Part shown: positions 1 to 9,660 of the stretch, one piece after another
How the letters are laid out: each line of letters starts with the position of its first letter
Position numbering within the stretch: position 1 is the first letter of the stretch
Origin: Fragilariopsis cylindrus CCMP1102
Lineage: Eukaryota; Bacillariophyta; Bacillariophyceae; Bacillariales; Bacillariaceae
Direction of reading: 5' to 3'
Assembly (NCBI GenBank): GCA_900095095.1
Contig: FMBT01000408.1
Coordinates: forward strand, 1 to 64,000
Length of the DNA stretch: 64,000 nt
The notes under the pieces: generated by a model
The model's database searches: none
What the model was told of the DNA's origin: nothing
The model's input: the letters and a program-made list of their open reading frames with translations, nothing else
Translations under genes and position numbers: made by a program

Positions 1-153
1 AATCAAATAATACTCTAGTAAATAACACGTAAAACGTCTTACTTTCAATATTCCGACAGCGCGAATCCTTCTACAGCGATTCTGAGACAGAGAACAAACG
101 CCGGAAAAGGCATATTCCGACACCGCCGAAATGCAAACAAGGACAACCTTAAA

Positions 154-1222
154 ATGAAAAATCTACGATATGGTGCAAAGAGAGAGCAATCGAGAACCAT
201 ACTTTTTCCTTTCTTCGGAATTATTTTATTATCGCTGCTTGGCATGAGACCATATTCGGTCTATTTTAGGAATCAGTTTTCGAAGAATGATCAATCCATT
301 TTTGCAAAGCATGCGCAGGAACAGCATGGTTCGAAATTACAGCCTGTGGATTGCAGCAAGATACCGGCTGATACTGACCCTCATTTTACGGCAAACTACT
401 TCCCACAAATTGACAAGCAAGCAATAATTGACTTTCCTTGGTGGAGCGGTGAAAAAGACAAAAATACGACACACACTGCAGAGCTATACGATCAAGTCTT
501 TAAAGAGGTTTTGCCAAATGAACTCTACATTGATGTTGGAGCTAATATCGGGCAGATGACGCTTCCGGGTATCATCGCTAGCAAATTAACATACGCATTC
601 GACCCACTTCTTTATGATGTGACAAAAATTTGTTCCGGTTTAAAAGAAAACTTAGTTCGTGGTTTGGCTACACAAGAGGGAGCATCAAAGTTACATCTTT
701 TCCGTGCCCTAGTTGGTAATGAGAGCCAGTCGAATGTCTCTATTTCTAGACCAGAGGAATCATTCGGTAAATTTGAACAAGCTAGTCTGTTCTCGAACAC
801 AATTGGTGTTGCCAGAAAGCCAAAGTTAGTAACAGAACACGTTCCGATGGTGACATTAGATGAGATGGTGCCTCCAGATATGCCCATCGGTCTTGTCAAG
901 ATCGATGTACAAGGTTTTGAATTGCAAGTTGTTCAAGGTAAGTGGCGAACATTAATTTACTTTTTCAAGATTGCGAATCGATAATTTAGTTGCTAAATTA
1001 ATATTTTTCTGGTTCTTCATTCAATTATAAGGCATGAAAGGTCTCCTGGAACGGAAGTCAGGTTTTCCTCACATTATACACTATGAAGAACAAGGACGCC
1101 TAACACGACTAGCTGGCCTTCAGATGGGAACCGTTCAAAGTTTGTTGGAGACGTATGGGTATAATTGTACACGGATCGATGCGAATGACATTACTTGTAT
1201 GAAACCAAGACAGGACTCGTAG
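154..1222 (+). CDS. FkbM-family methyltransferase, type II membrane protein (2 exons)
   Basis: Predicted S-adenosylmethionine-dependent O-methyltransferase of the FkbM family, 324 aa, joining 154-937 and 1032-1222. The 94-bp intron (GTAAGT...TATAAG) splits a Gly codon in phase 1 and restores the family signature KIDVQGFELQVVQ-G-MKGLL. SAM motif I is YIDVGANIGQM near residue 127; the acidic second motif is VKIDVQGFE. A hydrophobic segment at residues 17-35 after a basic N-terminus suggests a signal anchor with the enzyme in the Golgi or ER lumen, where FkbM-like enzymes may methylate sugars; the substrate is unknown. The start is the first ATG in frame. The RWD-domain gene converges from the other strand. 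Family call is firm, role is inference. Confidence 0.85.
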
Positions 1223-1931
1223 GAATCCTAGGCTGGTGATAGACAGTTTGGTAAAAGTGCTCATAGGATGATTACTAAGATAGATATCATTACTGTGGTG
1301 ACCCTAACGGGTTGCTGCGCCTTCGTGTAACGGAACTGGGTCCATGGGTCCATATAAATTAGATTTTTATTACTATTATTAAGATAGATATCATTACCCG
1401 AGACATTGGTAACGACGATGACGATGATGATGATGATGACAATGAGGATATGGATGAGGATGATGATTATTATTATTTGACAGATAAGTAAATGACCCAC
1501 TTGTTTCGTGATAAAATTATACTGTAAACAAATAATTGTTCTTGATGGTCCCATTTTAGTGCACCCTCTATGTAGTGACTTATCATTGTGTGCCAGCCAG
1601 TCTTAACACTTGTATGAGATCACCTTATGCGCTTAGAGAAGTACAGCCTTTTGATACCTGTATGAAACAGTGGCAGACCCCATCTTCTGAACTCCAATCC
1701 AACCAAACCAAAACAAAACAATTGAGATTACAGGTACACATGATTGTATTATAGTATCAGTAGTAAATAATACAATAAATGTTTTAAAAGAGCTTTTGTT
1801 TTTTTATGAAAATTTATGTACGTATTTATTAAGTATAAAAGGGAAGCAAAACTGATTATAAGGAATTAAAAATGCCCAGAAATTGTGCTGATGGTGGCGA
1901 TTGTATTTGGATGAATTTTGCACTATTTTTC
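1223..1931. other. intergenic, simple repeats
   Basis: Space between two convergent genes. It holds a GATGATGAT-type microsatellite near 1415-1470 and A/T-rich stretches; the open frame on the minus strand is only the repeat. I see no gene. Confidence 0.5.
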
Positions 1932-2642
1932 TCAAAACTGATACTCGTGAAGATTAGTATCGAATACATTGTGGAATTGTGATAGTGATTGTGGTGGTAA
2001 AGACTTTTCGAACGGATTTTGGACAGGTGTTGATTGGAAACTAAATCGCCGACTAGGTTGATTCTTCGTATATGTATTTGTATTTTTGGTATTGTTATTG
2101 TTATTGTATATTTTTGGAATCTTCACTGCTAATGTAGCGTGAGATCCAATTTGTTTAGGCTCTAGGTCAGGGGGCTTGACTCGAACATTTAATTTTTTCT
2201 GACCCCATGTCCCTTTTTCACTTTTAAAATCGGATCCGTATATAGCTTCCAAGTCAGTAACCTCGTCGGCGCGAGAAATGGATAGATCTTCAAAGGAAGG
2301 ATTGTTATTAGTGTTGGTATTCATAGCAACAACATTTCCGGTGCCGAGTTCAATAGCTTCCTCTAATTCCTTCATGACATATTTATCAAAATCACAATCG
2401 CTATCAAGTTGTTGGAGTGTAAAAGAAAATTGTCGTGAGGTTCTGCGCTTGCGCTTACTGTCGTTATAATTACAACCAAGTTCGAGTACCTGACCTTCTT
2501 CAACAAAGAAAAAGTTACGTCCCTCAAAGAATATATTATCGCCTTCTTCAAGTGTTAATGAAGTACAACGAACATCCTCCATGCTTCTATCCATGATCAT
2601 AGAAATCATGCCGGTTGCACTCACTCTCATTGTCATCGTCAT
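1932..2642 (-). CDS. hypothetical protein with N-terminal half of an RWD domain
   Basis: 236-aa single-exon reading frame. Residues about 128-180 begin like an RWD domain, the fold found in GCN2 and RNF25: DEVTDLEAIYGSDF, a short linker, then LNVRVKPPD and ATLAVKIPKIY, matching the family pattern ELEaLeaIYgddF ... l.v.iP..YP. The second half of the domain is missing; after KIPKIY the sequence is Asn-rich and then Ser/Pro-rich. Either an intron hides the rest or the gene is truncated. The N-terminus has two acidic blocks and a KRKRRTSR cluster that could be a nuclear signal. No kinase domain follows. Start taken at the first ATG; function unknown. Confidence 0.55.
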   Translation of the reverse strand: MTMTMRVSATGMISMIMDRSMEDVRCTSLTLEEGDNIFFEGRNFFFVEEGQVLELGCNYNDSKRKRRTSRQFSFTLQQLDSDCDFDKYVMKELEEAIELGTGNVVAMNTNTNNNPSFEDLSISRADEVTDLEAIYGSDFKSEKGTWGQKKLNVRVKPPDLEPKQIGSHATLAVKIPKIYNNNNNTKNTNTYTKNQPSRRFSFQSTPVQNPFEKSLPPQSLSQFHNVFDTNLHEYQF

Positions 2643-3220
2643 TGTATTGTATTGTATTTGATACTTTTGGTGTCTAATAATATCAGCTTATAGTTTTTGT
2701 ACTTTTTCAGATTTTGTATCAAATTTTTGTGAGTAAAGAATCTTGTTGTGCGCGATCGCCACCAGTATTATCAGTTTTTCAAAATGAGTTTCGAAGTCCA
2801 CGATTAAAAATTTGTTGCTTCTTTTTTGTTCCTTTTGGAGTCCCACCTAACGAAAAATGCTCAGAAGCGATATCTACGACGTAGTAGGCTCGTTAATCGC
2901 CGTCGGTTATGTAAATACTTTAAATAAATAAAAAAGCGAGGTGTATGTACTGTGTACGTACTTTATGCAGTAGGACTAATACGATTTTTACCGCTGAAGT
3001 ACAAGACAGCATGCAACATACAGTAAGATCTTGTTCATGTTGTTGACGGCGAAGTACATTTACCCATACAATGTACTCTGTGGTTTGGAAGATGCCGAAG
3101 ATGAAGATAGAGACAATCTAACATGAACGATATGTCATTTTATGTAACATAATAAACTTCGTTGGATGTATCATATCAAGTCACTTAATTGTATTCAGGT
3201 CAAGTCGGAACAACACCAAC
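2643..3220. other. divergent intergenic region
   Basis: Separates the minus-strand RWD-domain gene from the plus-strand GNAT gene, so it should hold both promoters. A short dispersed repeat copy lies at about 2819-2890. No further gene is visible. Confidence 0.45.
2819..2890 (+). repeat. short dispersed repeat R2, copy 1
   Basis: Contains TTTTTTGTTCCTTTTG, then AGTCCCAC, then AAAAATGCTCAGA and GATATCT. The same blocks in the same order occur at 5217-5266 (partial) and, reverse-complemented, at about 6580-6665. This copy lacks the AATAAACTG block present in copy 3. Confidence 0.5.
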
Positions 3221-4117
3221 ATGTACAATGATGCCCCCACTCCACAGAAGATGAACCGAACAGATGCTACATCTGAACCAATAGCTATACCTACAGTAAC
3301 AGTTACAGGTCTATCGTCGCCATTACAGGAACCCATAAAAGGTCATGATCACAATAATAATGGCAATGCCAGTCGTGTTGGTGATGTGTATGTTCAAGAG
3401 CTCACAATGGATACCATCGAACAGATGAGAATAATCTATAACGAGGGCTTTGGCAGCAAATCGTGTTGTAATGTTTTCTCGTGGCGGGATACCAATGGCA
3501 GTTTACAACGATTCTACTCGAAGAATCCCAAGCGATTGCCGATGTGCGGTATCGCCTTTGGAATAGAAGAAGGCGACAACAACAGTGGTGATGATGGTAC
3601 TACACGAACACCACCCATCCCACTCGGCTACGTCCAGCTCGCAACCTATCCAACGAATGACAAGGAATACTTGCACACCACAAAACCAGGAGAGACGTAC
3701 ATTGAACAGGTCAGTGTGGCATCCGCAGCACGAGGCAAGGGTGTCGGCAAGGTGCTGTTGCAATGGGCAGAAGCGAGGGCACGGGAACAACAGAGCACCG
3801 TCCTTACATTGTCGGTACTCAATGGCAATGTGGCACGGCGGCTTTACGAACGTTATGGATTCCAAGCTGTTACATCGAATGACGAATGTACAGAATGCCT
3901 CGTGGGATGCATTGTTTGTTGTGTAGTTGGACGTCCATATGGTATGTGTGATCCACACTTTGGTGCCACCGATATGAAAATGAAACTTCTGAATGATAGA
4001 AGAACTAGTAGTAGTAGTAGTAGTGATGATGAATCTGGTACAGGTGCATCTATTATTGAAGATGTGTTAGAAAATATTAACATTGGTGATGATGATGATG
4101 ATGATGACGATATCTGA
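3221..4117 (+). CDS. GNAT-family N-acetyltransferase
   Basis: 298-aa single-exon protein with a GCN5-related acetyltransferase core at about residues 60-240. The acetyl-CoA motif A is clear: YIEQVSVASAARGKGVGKVL carries the R-G-K-G-V-G pyrophosphate-binding loop, and motif B reads NGNVARRLYERYGF. After the core comes a Cys-rich stretch (CTECLVGCIVCCVVG) ending in HFGATDMKMKL, then a Ser tract and a terminal Asp run from microsatellite expansion. The substrate cannot be told from sequence: peptide, protein N-terminus or small molecule are all possible. The first 60 residues are polar and look disordered. Confidence 0.85.
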   Translation: MYNDAPTPQKMNRTDATSEPIAIPTVTVTGLSSPLQEPIKGHDHNNNGNASRVGDVYVQELTMDTIEQMRIIYNEGFGSKSCCNVFSWRDTNGSLQRFYSKNPKRLPMCGIAFGIEEGDNNSGDDGTTRTPPIPLGYVQLATYPTNDKEYLHTTKPGETYIEQVSVASAARGKGVGKVLLQWAEARAREQQSTVLTLSVLNGNVARRLYERYGFQAVTSNDECTECLVGCIVCCVVGRPYGMCDPHFGATDMKMKLLNDRRTSSSSSSDDESGTGASIIEDVLENINIGDDDDDDDDI

Positions 4118-4925
4118 TAGGATCTGTGATGCAGTATATGTATGGTGTGATGTATGTGCGTATAATTGTACTTTGAGTATTCTTAGCAATACAGAAAAAC
4201 ATCAAAGTTAAACAATGAAATTCTATTTTAGATAAGAATTGAAAATGTAGACAAACAAATGATATTCAATACAATCTAAGCAATGTTGTGTACCGACAGT
4301 GAAGTTCTAAAGACTTGTCCCTTGTTCAATAGTCGTATCGCCAAAGATGAAGAAGAAATATGTGTCTACCACTTCGAAATCCTCAATTTGACCGTCCTCG
4401 TTCCGCAAGCGGACCAGCCGCTTTCGAAATACAGCGAATACACCCATCACAACAAGCCGCGGTTGTGAAGCACAAATCTTCATTCTGGCTTCCAATTTCA
4501 TAGTCGCAGCAAAGTCTGTAACAGAAATATTACAATCCAAAAACGGTCACTCTCCACGAATGCTCATCCTCACGACTATCTGTGAGGAGAGGGGAAGGAG
4601 TGATCTACTCGTACTTATGATCGTAGACACTAATCAGAAAGGGGAGATGTAGACAAATTCATCTATTTATATTCACTATTTATCTCTATTTTACTCCATT
4701 TGTAGCTCCAAATCAAAGCTTTCCTTCCATTTTTCACTAAACTCTGTACTTCACTATTGCTCTGTGTTCTCGTTTGCCATTCGTCTGAATAGAATTTACC
4801 TTGTTGGCATTACGGTCAGGTCAGGTCAGTCAGCTTACTAGGCAGCCTAGATTTGGGGGAGCCAGCATAGAATGATATACAAAATGCGTGAATCTGTTTA
4901 CTGAATCAAAACATTCCTATATATT

Positions 4926-5188
4926 ACGCAAATTTGTGTAACAGGAAGCGAAAGAGCGTGCAATCGATGTATTATTGATTTATGCGTACTAGTTGTTGAC
5001 AACTAGTACGGTGAAGTGGGAGATTCAAGTTGCGTTGAGAATTCACTTAGTCAAAATTCAGATACAGCTTTTTTGTCGTCCCCGAAAATCTTCTCAACAC
5101 AAAAACTGATAGTCAAATCAAGTGGCAGAACAATTGTGCTTGTGCCTTGGACTACACCAGAAGATCTTTTGAGCACATGGAGATTTGA
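4926..5188 (+). repeat. dispersed repeat R1, copy 1
   Basis: About 263 bp that realign with 9071-9340 in the same orientation at roughly 85 percent by eye. Shared blocks include GATGTATTATTGATTTATGC, TCAAGTTGCGTTGA, CACTTAGTCAAAATTCA, GAAAATCTTCTCA and ACACCAGAAGATCTTTTGAG. It contains an inverted repeat, GTACTAGTTGT and ACAACTAGTAC, at 4986-5009. No coding capacity is evident, so it may be a non-autonomous element relic. Confidence 0.65.
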
Positions 5189-5216
5189 TTCGTGCCTTTC
5201 GATGGACGTCGCAAAT

Positions 5217-5266
5217 AACCTTTTTTTTGTTCCTTTTGAAGAAACTGAGTCCCACCTACTAAGGCT
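5217..5266 (+). repeat. short dispersed repeat R2, copy 2 (partial)
   Basis: TTTTGTTCCTTTTGAAGAAACTGAGTCCCACCT in two adjoining blocks, matching the 5' part of the R2 copies at 2819 and 6665. The AAAAATGCTCAGA part is absent. It directly follows repeat R1 copy 1. Confidence 0.45.
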
Positions 5267-5611
5267 AGTCAAATAAACAGTACTAGCAGAACTTCAAGTA
5301 CTAAAGCGCGAAGAAATACTTAACGCAATATTCGAAGTCGTTTGAAGAAAAAAAAATGAAAAGTTAATTTTGGGTTCTACAGGTATTCCGACCTCTCAAA
5401 TCTTTGAAACTCTCGTACAGGCAATCAAAAAATGCAGAGTAGATATACAGGTACGATTTATCATATCATGTGTATTGTAATAGTACAGTAGCTAGCATGG
5501 TCTATCAGTAAACAATCTCCCGATACTGAGATCGAACTATTCTCAACCATCATAATAAAGTCTAAAATTCTTATTTACATCAATTAATTTTAATAAAGAA
5601 AAATAATCATC

Positions 5612-6205
5612 ATGAAAGTCATCTTGTTTAGTATCAGTAGTTGTTTCATTATTGGACTATTTTCGTTTCTACCAGTAATCGGAGGTACGACAACAGAGTT
5701 CGAACGGTGGATTAGACACAACAACAACAAGGATAACAACAACAGTGCGGACAATCTACAATATGGACAAATACAACAAGAACAAGAACTCAGTCGTATC
5801 TTATCTGATGACGGCGGCAATAATGAGGCCATGATGTTGAGCAATTTTGTAATTACTGGTATCGTACTCTTTTCTGCCGTGTTTTTATTTGCCGTTTATT
5901 GTATGATTTGTGGAGGAGATCCAAGAGCAGGAGCAAGAAGAGCAGGAGGAGGAGGAGGAGGGACAGGAGTAGTACATGGAGGAGGAGGAGGAGGAGGAAC
6001 AGGAGTAGTACATGGAGTAGTACTTGGAGTAGTACATGGTGACGGTGGTGCCGGTTTTGTTGGCGGTGGTGGAGGTGGTTTTTTCGGTGGTGGTGGAGGT
6101 GGTGATTGCGGTGGAGGTGGTGGAGGTGGAGGTGGAGGTGGAGGTGGTGGCGGCGGTGATTGCGGTGGTGGTGGCGGTGGTGGAGGTGGTGGTGGTTGCG
6201 ATTGA
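5612..6205 (+). CDS. secretory-pathway membrane protein with poly-Gly tail
   Basis: 197 aa, single exon. An N-terminal signal peptide (MKVILFSISSCFIIGLFSFL) is followed by a polar Asn-rich segment of about 45 residues, one membrane span at about 75-95 (NFVITGIVLFSAVFLFAVYC) and then a tail made almost only of Gly with scattered VVHG, FFGG and DCGG units, ending GGCD. Topology would place the Gly-rich tail on the cytosolic side. The tail is encoded by GGA/GGT microsatellite, so the antisense poly-Pro frames are shadows. The 5' half looks genuinely coding, while tail length is probably unstable. Function unknown. Confidence 0.55.
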   Translation: MKVILFSISSCFIIGLFSFLPVIGGTTTEFERWIRHNNNKDNNNSADNLQYGQIQQEQELSRILSDDGGNNEAMMLSNFVITGIVLFSAVFLFAVYCMICGGDPRAGARRAGGGGGGTGVVHGGGGGGGTGVVHGVVLGVVHGDGGAGFVGGGGGGFFGGGGGGDCGGGGGGGGGGGGGGGGDCGGGGGGGGGGGCD

Positions 6206-6579
6206 TACTTTATGTATGGTTTTGTTATTGAACAACTAATATAACGCAAATGTACAATACCATATACACACTACATGGCATGTACCCACTTAAATGACTC
6301 AGATCGCTTACAATTTTTGATTCCGTTGGTGACCTAATAATTCGTACAAAACAAGAACGAACGTTCTCAACGTTATAATGAACTAATTAATCTATTATTA
6401 TATTATCTACTTTTTTTCATCGGTTTTGTGTTGAATTATTTTCCTATCTTCTTTAGATCTAGCTAGATAGATATATTGTCCTTTAGCGGTAAGATACATA
6501 TTACCATATTATATGATATCTTACTTCGTCGTTCAAAGAGATACGTCGTATTATGTATAAAATGTTCATCTCCAACTAA

Positions 6580-6665
6580 AACGCTCCATCGAGATATCCT
6601 GTCTGAGCATTTTTTGTCAAGTGGGACTCAGTTTATTCAAAAGGAACAAAATAACGTTGAACCAG
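6580..6665 (-). repeat. short dispersed repeat R2, copy 3 (longest)
   Basis: On the minus strand: TTTTGTTCCTTTTGAATAAA, CTGAGTCCCACTT, AAAAAATGCTCAGA, GATATCTCGA. It matches copy 1 at 2819-2890 apart from a 9-bp block missing there. Confidence 0.5.
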
Positions 6666-6807
6666 AAGATTTACCGTATCATGTTGCAGACGACTGAATG
6701 TTTCGATAAGATAAATAATACACTAAAAAAAGGATATCAACTTCCTGTCTCATTAAAACTATCAACTACAGCTACAACATTTTATTCAGAATCAGATATA
6801 TTTCACT

Positions 6808-7854
6808 ATGAAGCTCACATTATTAACCGGATTCCTTACTATCTCGGCGTTCTCTGTATCGGTACGTCATGTTCGGTCCAAAGCGAAAAGGATTCCGAAA
6901 TTCAACGTTCCGTGCTAGTAGTATGTATTGTTACTGCTGTCAGTAATTCGTTTCCGATCTTTGGACTAACCGTGATTACAATTCCATTTTTTAATTCTGA
7001 TATCGTCACTGTAATTTTTTTGCAATTAGACCGTCAATGGACAATTAGACAAAGTGATGAAAATGATGTCAGCAATGTCCCCGGAAGATTTAGCAAAGCA
7101 AATGCAGGACGCTATGGAGTTATTCGGATCAGATGATATGATGGACAACTTGATCGGTCAACAAGAAGAAATTCTTCAAAAGTTGGTAGAAACTGGTAAC
7201 TTGGATGTGGAAGAACTCGCAAAATACAAAGCGGATCCGGAATATTTTTTACAGAAAATGATGGAAAGCATGGATGATCAAATGATAGAATTGATTGACG
7301 ACCCAAATTTGATGGCGAACGCTGCTGAAGGCATGAAAGCTGCACAGGAGATGTACAACAACCCAGATGCCATAAACGATAAAAGATTTAGTGACGAGGA
7401 TATTGAAAGTTTACGACAAATGTTTCTCAGAGGAGGTCGTGGCGATGCCATGGATGCGGTAACGAACGCATTTGGATCCATCATCCACACTGCCGAAGTA
7501 GATGAGGTATTGCAAGACCCAGTTAAGTGGCGAAAGACTGTGAAGGAGGGATTCGCAACACAGAACATAATGAAAATGATGAGGATGACGAACGCTGCTG
7601 AAGGCATGAAAGCTGCACAGGAGATGTACAACAACCCAGATGCCATGAACGATAAAAGATTTAGTGACGAGGATATTGAAAGTTTACGACAAATGTTTCT
7701 CGGAGGAGGTCGTGGCGATGCCATGCTGGCGGTAACGTACGCGTTAGGATCCATCTACACTGCCGAATTAGATGAGGTATTGCAAGACCCAGTTAAGTGG
7801 CGAAAGCAAGTGAAGGAGGGATTAGATATAATGGGCTTAGCAGGTGAACTCTAA
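6808..7854 (+). CDS. secreted protein with internal tandem duplication (2 exons)
   Basis: Exon 1 is 6808-6861, encoding the signal peptide MKLTLLTGFLTISAFSVS. The intron 6862-7029 starts GTACGT and ends TTAG; exon 2 is 7030-7854 and continues in phase 0 with TVNGQLDKV, giving a likely cleavage site after VNG. The protein is about 292 aa. The mature part is acidic and Met-rich (SPEDLAKQMQDAMELFG, NLIGQQEEILQKL). It carries two copies of a roughly 78-residue unit beginning NAAEGMKAAQEMYNNPDA and ending EVLQDPVKWRK. I recognise no named domain. The splice model is supported because only this acceptor keeps frame and creates a complete signal peptide. Confidence 0.65.
7318..7823 (+). repeat. in-frame tandem duplication inside the secreted-protein gene
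   Basis: Copy A 7318-7551 and copy B 7591-7823, offset 273 bp. They are nearly identical and differ by a 3-bp deletion (ATC ATC CAC versus ATC TAC) and a few substitutions. The high identity implies a recent event. Confidence 0.85.
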
Positions 7855-9660
7855 TCATACCTTCGTTGAAACAATTGCTGTCGTAATTTTGAACAGACGC
7901 AAAAATCAACGGAGTCACTCTAATCAATGTAAACTAGCTCTCGTAACCGCGCTTGAAATTTACACACTCTAAACAATTCTTTATATATCGCTAAACATTG
8001 TCCAGTATCTTTGTCTACTTCAATTCTATTATCGTGAGATTTTATAAAGAAGGAAGGATGCTTCAAAACTGAAAAATCATACAGTATTACATTATACAGT
8101 ATTATTGTTTTATATCGCAAGGTGTTTTGCGTCGACTTCAGGAATGGGCGTCCATCCTTCGAGAAGTTGTCGTCTCCATCTCGAAAAGATCAACAACAAG
8201 AGGACCATAATCGATAAACCTACTCAACATTTCTTGGATTATTTTTGAATTTTTTGTCATGCGCGTCGAAGCACGCGTTCAATATATATGCAAAAATATC
8301 GGGCACGTGCCAAATCTTTTTAAGTAAATAATCACGAAATGAATTACTTAGAGTGAATTACTGAGATTTCTAAAAATAATATTACTAGTCTAGATTAATT
8401 AGTACTGTACTACTCGATAGCTAGCTAGCTTAATAGGAACGAAACGCAGATAGAATGCAAATGATACGGATATTCAAACAGATGAATAAGATAGAAAGAT
8501 ACAGGCCTTGTGCCAACGAAAAGGCAGTGCAGGATATAGGATTTGTTCATGCTTGGTTGGCTGCAAAAAGTAGGTTGGTAAATTGATGATGCGGCTTGTG
8601 ATGGTCATTATGTTAGTCTAATTTTGGTTGCCCTCCACATCCATCACAATGAATAGACACAGTCGCTTCTTTTTTGCTTCTTCCATCTCTTTAACAGAAT
8701 ATTCAACTTGATGAAAATCTTTCTACTGAACAAAGACAACGACGTGATAAAATGTTGTTGTCGTCCTCATCCTCATGATTCGGTGTAATATCCGTTGTTA
8801 TCTGCCGTCCACGTGTCCTACATTTTCATTACTATTCGCCATCGATGACGCTGATGATCGCGTACAAGATGATATCAGATAAAGTTTTGGACGATTATTG
8901 TATAAAAGGTTCATATAGTCACGTCTGTTTCTATTAACATAACACTATTCCACGTTCCCAATAATTGGGCAGGAAGAATAAAATTTATTCCGTTCTGGGT
9001 CAATCAATACAATGGGTTTTTTCTGAGATAATCGATTGATATTTTTTCAATGCTCTTTATATATACTAGTACGCAAATTTATGTAACAGGAAGCGAAAAG
9101 AGCGTGCAAATCGATGTATTATTGATTTATGCGTACTAGTGTTGACAAATAGTACGTACGGTATGGTGGGAGAGTTTCAAGTTGCGTTGAAACTCACTTA
9201 GTCAAAATTCAAATACAGGTTTTTCGTCGTCCTCGAAAATCTTCTCACCAAGAACTGAGAGCCAGTCAAATCAAATGGCAGAACAATAAATTGTGCATGT
9301 ACCTTGAACTACACCAGAAGATCTTTTGAGCTTGGAGATTCAAGATAGTATGATATGAATGAGCGTGTTGAATAGGAATAAAAAAGAAAATTTCAAAGGT
9401 ACCACTCAAATCCTACCGGCATTCAGAGCACTGCAAGAGTACGTGTATAAATACCATGAACAGAAAGAAAAAAATAAGATCAGACCAATATGTACAGCTT
9501 CCTTATAACAACTCGGATTGTTTTCTAATTTGAAGATTAATACCTACCGTACCATAGTCCAACGTGTATCAGGTAATTGAAACTAGTGTGATCGATAGTT
9601 TCGGACTATTTAAATTTAAATAAATCGAACCCTATAGATACAAAATATAGTAATACAATC
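7855..9660. other. intergenic, 1.8 kb, with decayed coding-like stretch and repeat R1
   Basis: The minus strand from about 8262 down to 7920 looks coding-like (for example HPSFFIKSHDNRIEVDKD) but is interrupted at least once and belongs to no family I recognise; it may be a gene remnant. Repeat R1 copy 2 is at 9071-9340. The rest is A/T-rich with no visible gene. Confidence 0.4.
9071..9340 (+). repeat. dispersed repeat R1, copy 2
   Basis: Same orientation and order of blocks as 4926-5188, with small indels. The inverted repeat around ACTAGT is degraded here. Confidence 0.65.

Larger units (their letters stand above)
4118..5611. other. gene-poor region with dispersed repeats
   Basis: No convincing gene. 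A 77-residue minus-strand frame at 4307-4540 looks weakly protein-like but has no recognisable domain. The region carries copy 1 of repeat R1 (about 4926-5188) and a partial copy of R2 (about 5217-5266). Confidence 0.45.

Noticed and set aside
1261-1554. 97-codon minus-strand frame
   Set aside because: Mostly Ile/Val from a GAT repeat; no domain and no sensible start context.
4307-4540. 77-codon minus-strand frame
   Set aside because: Weakly protein-like (VVMGVFAVFRKRLVRLRNED) but short, isolated and without family resemblance; not enough to call a gene.
5896-6249. Poly-Pro protein on the minus strand
   Set aside because: It is the antisense of the GGN microsatellite in the Gly-tailed gene and has no other protein-like features.
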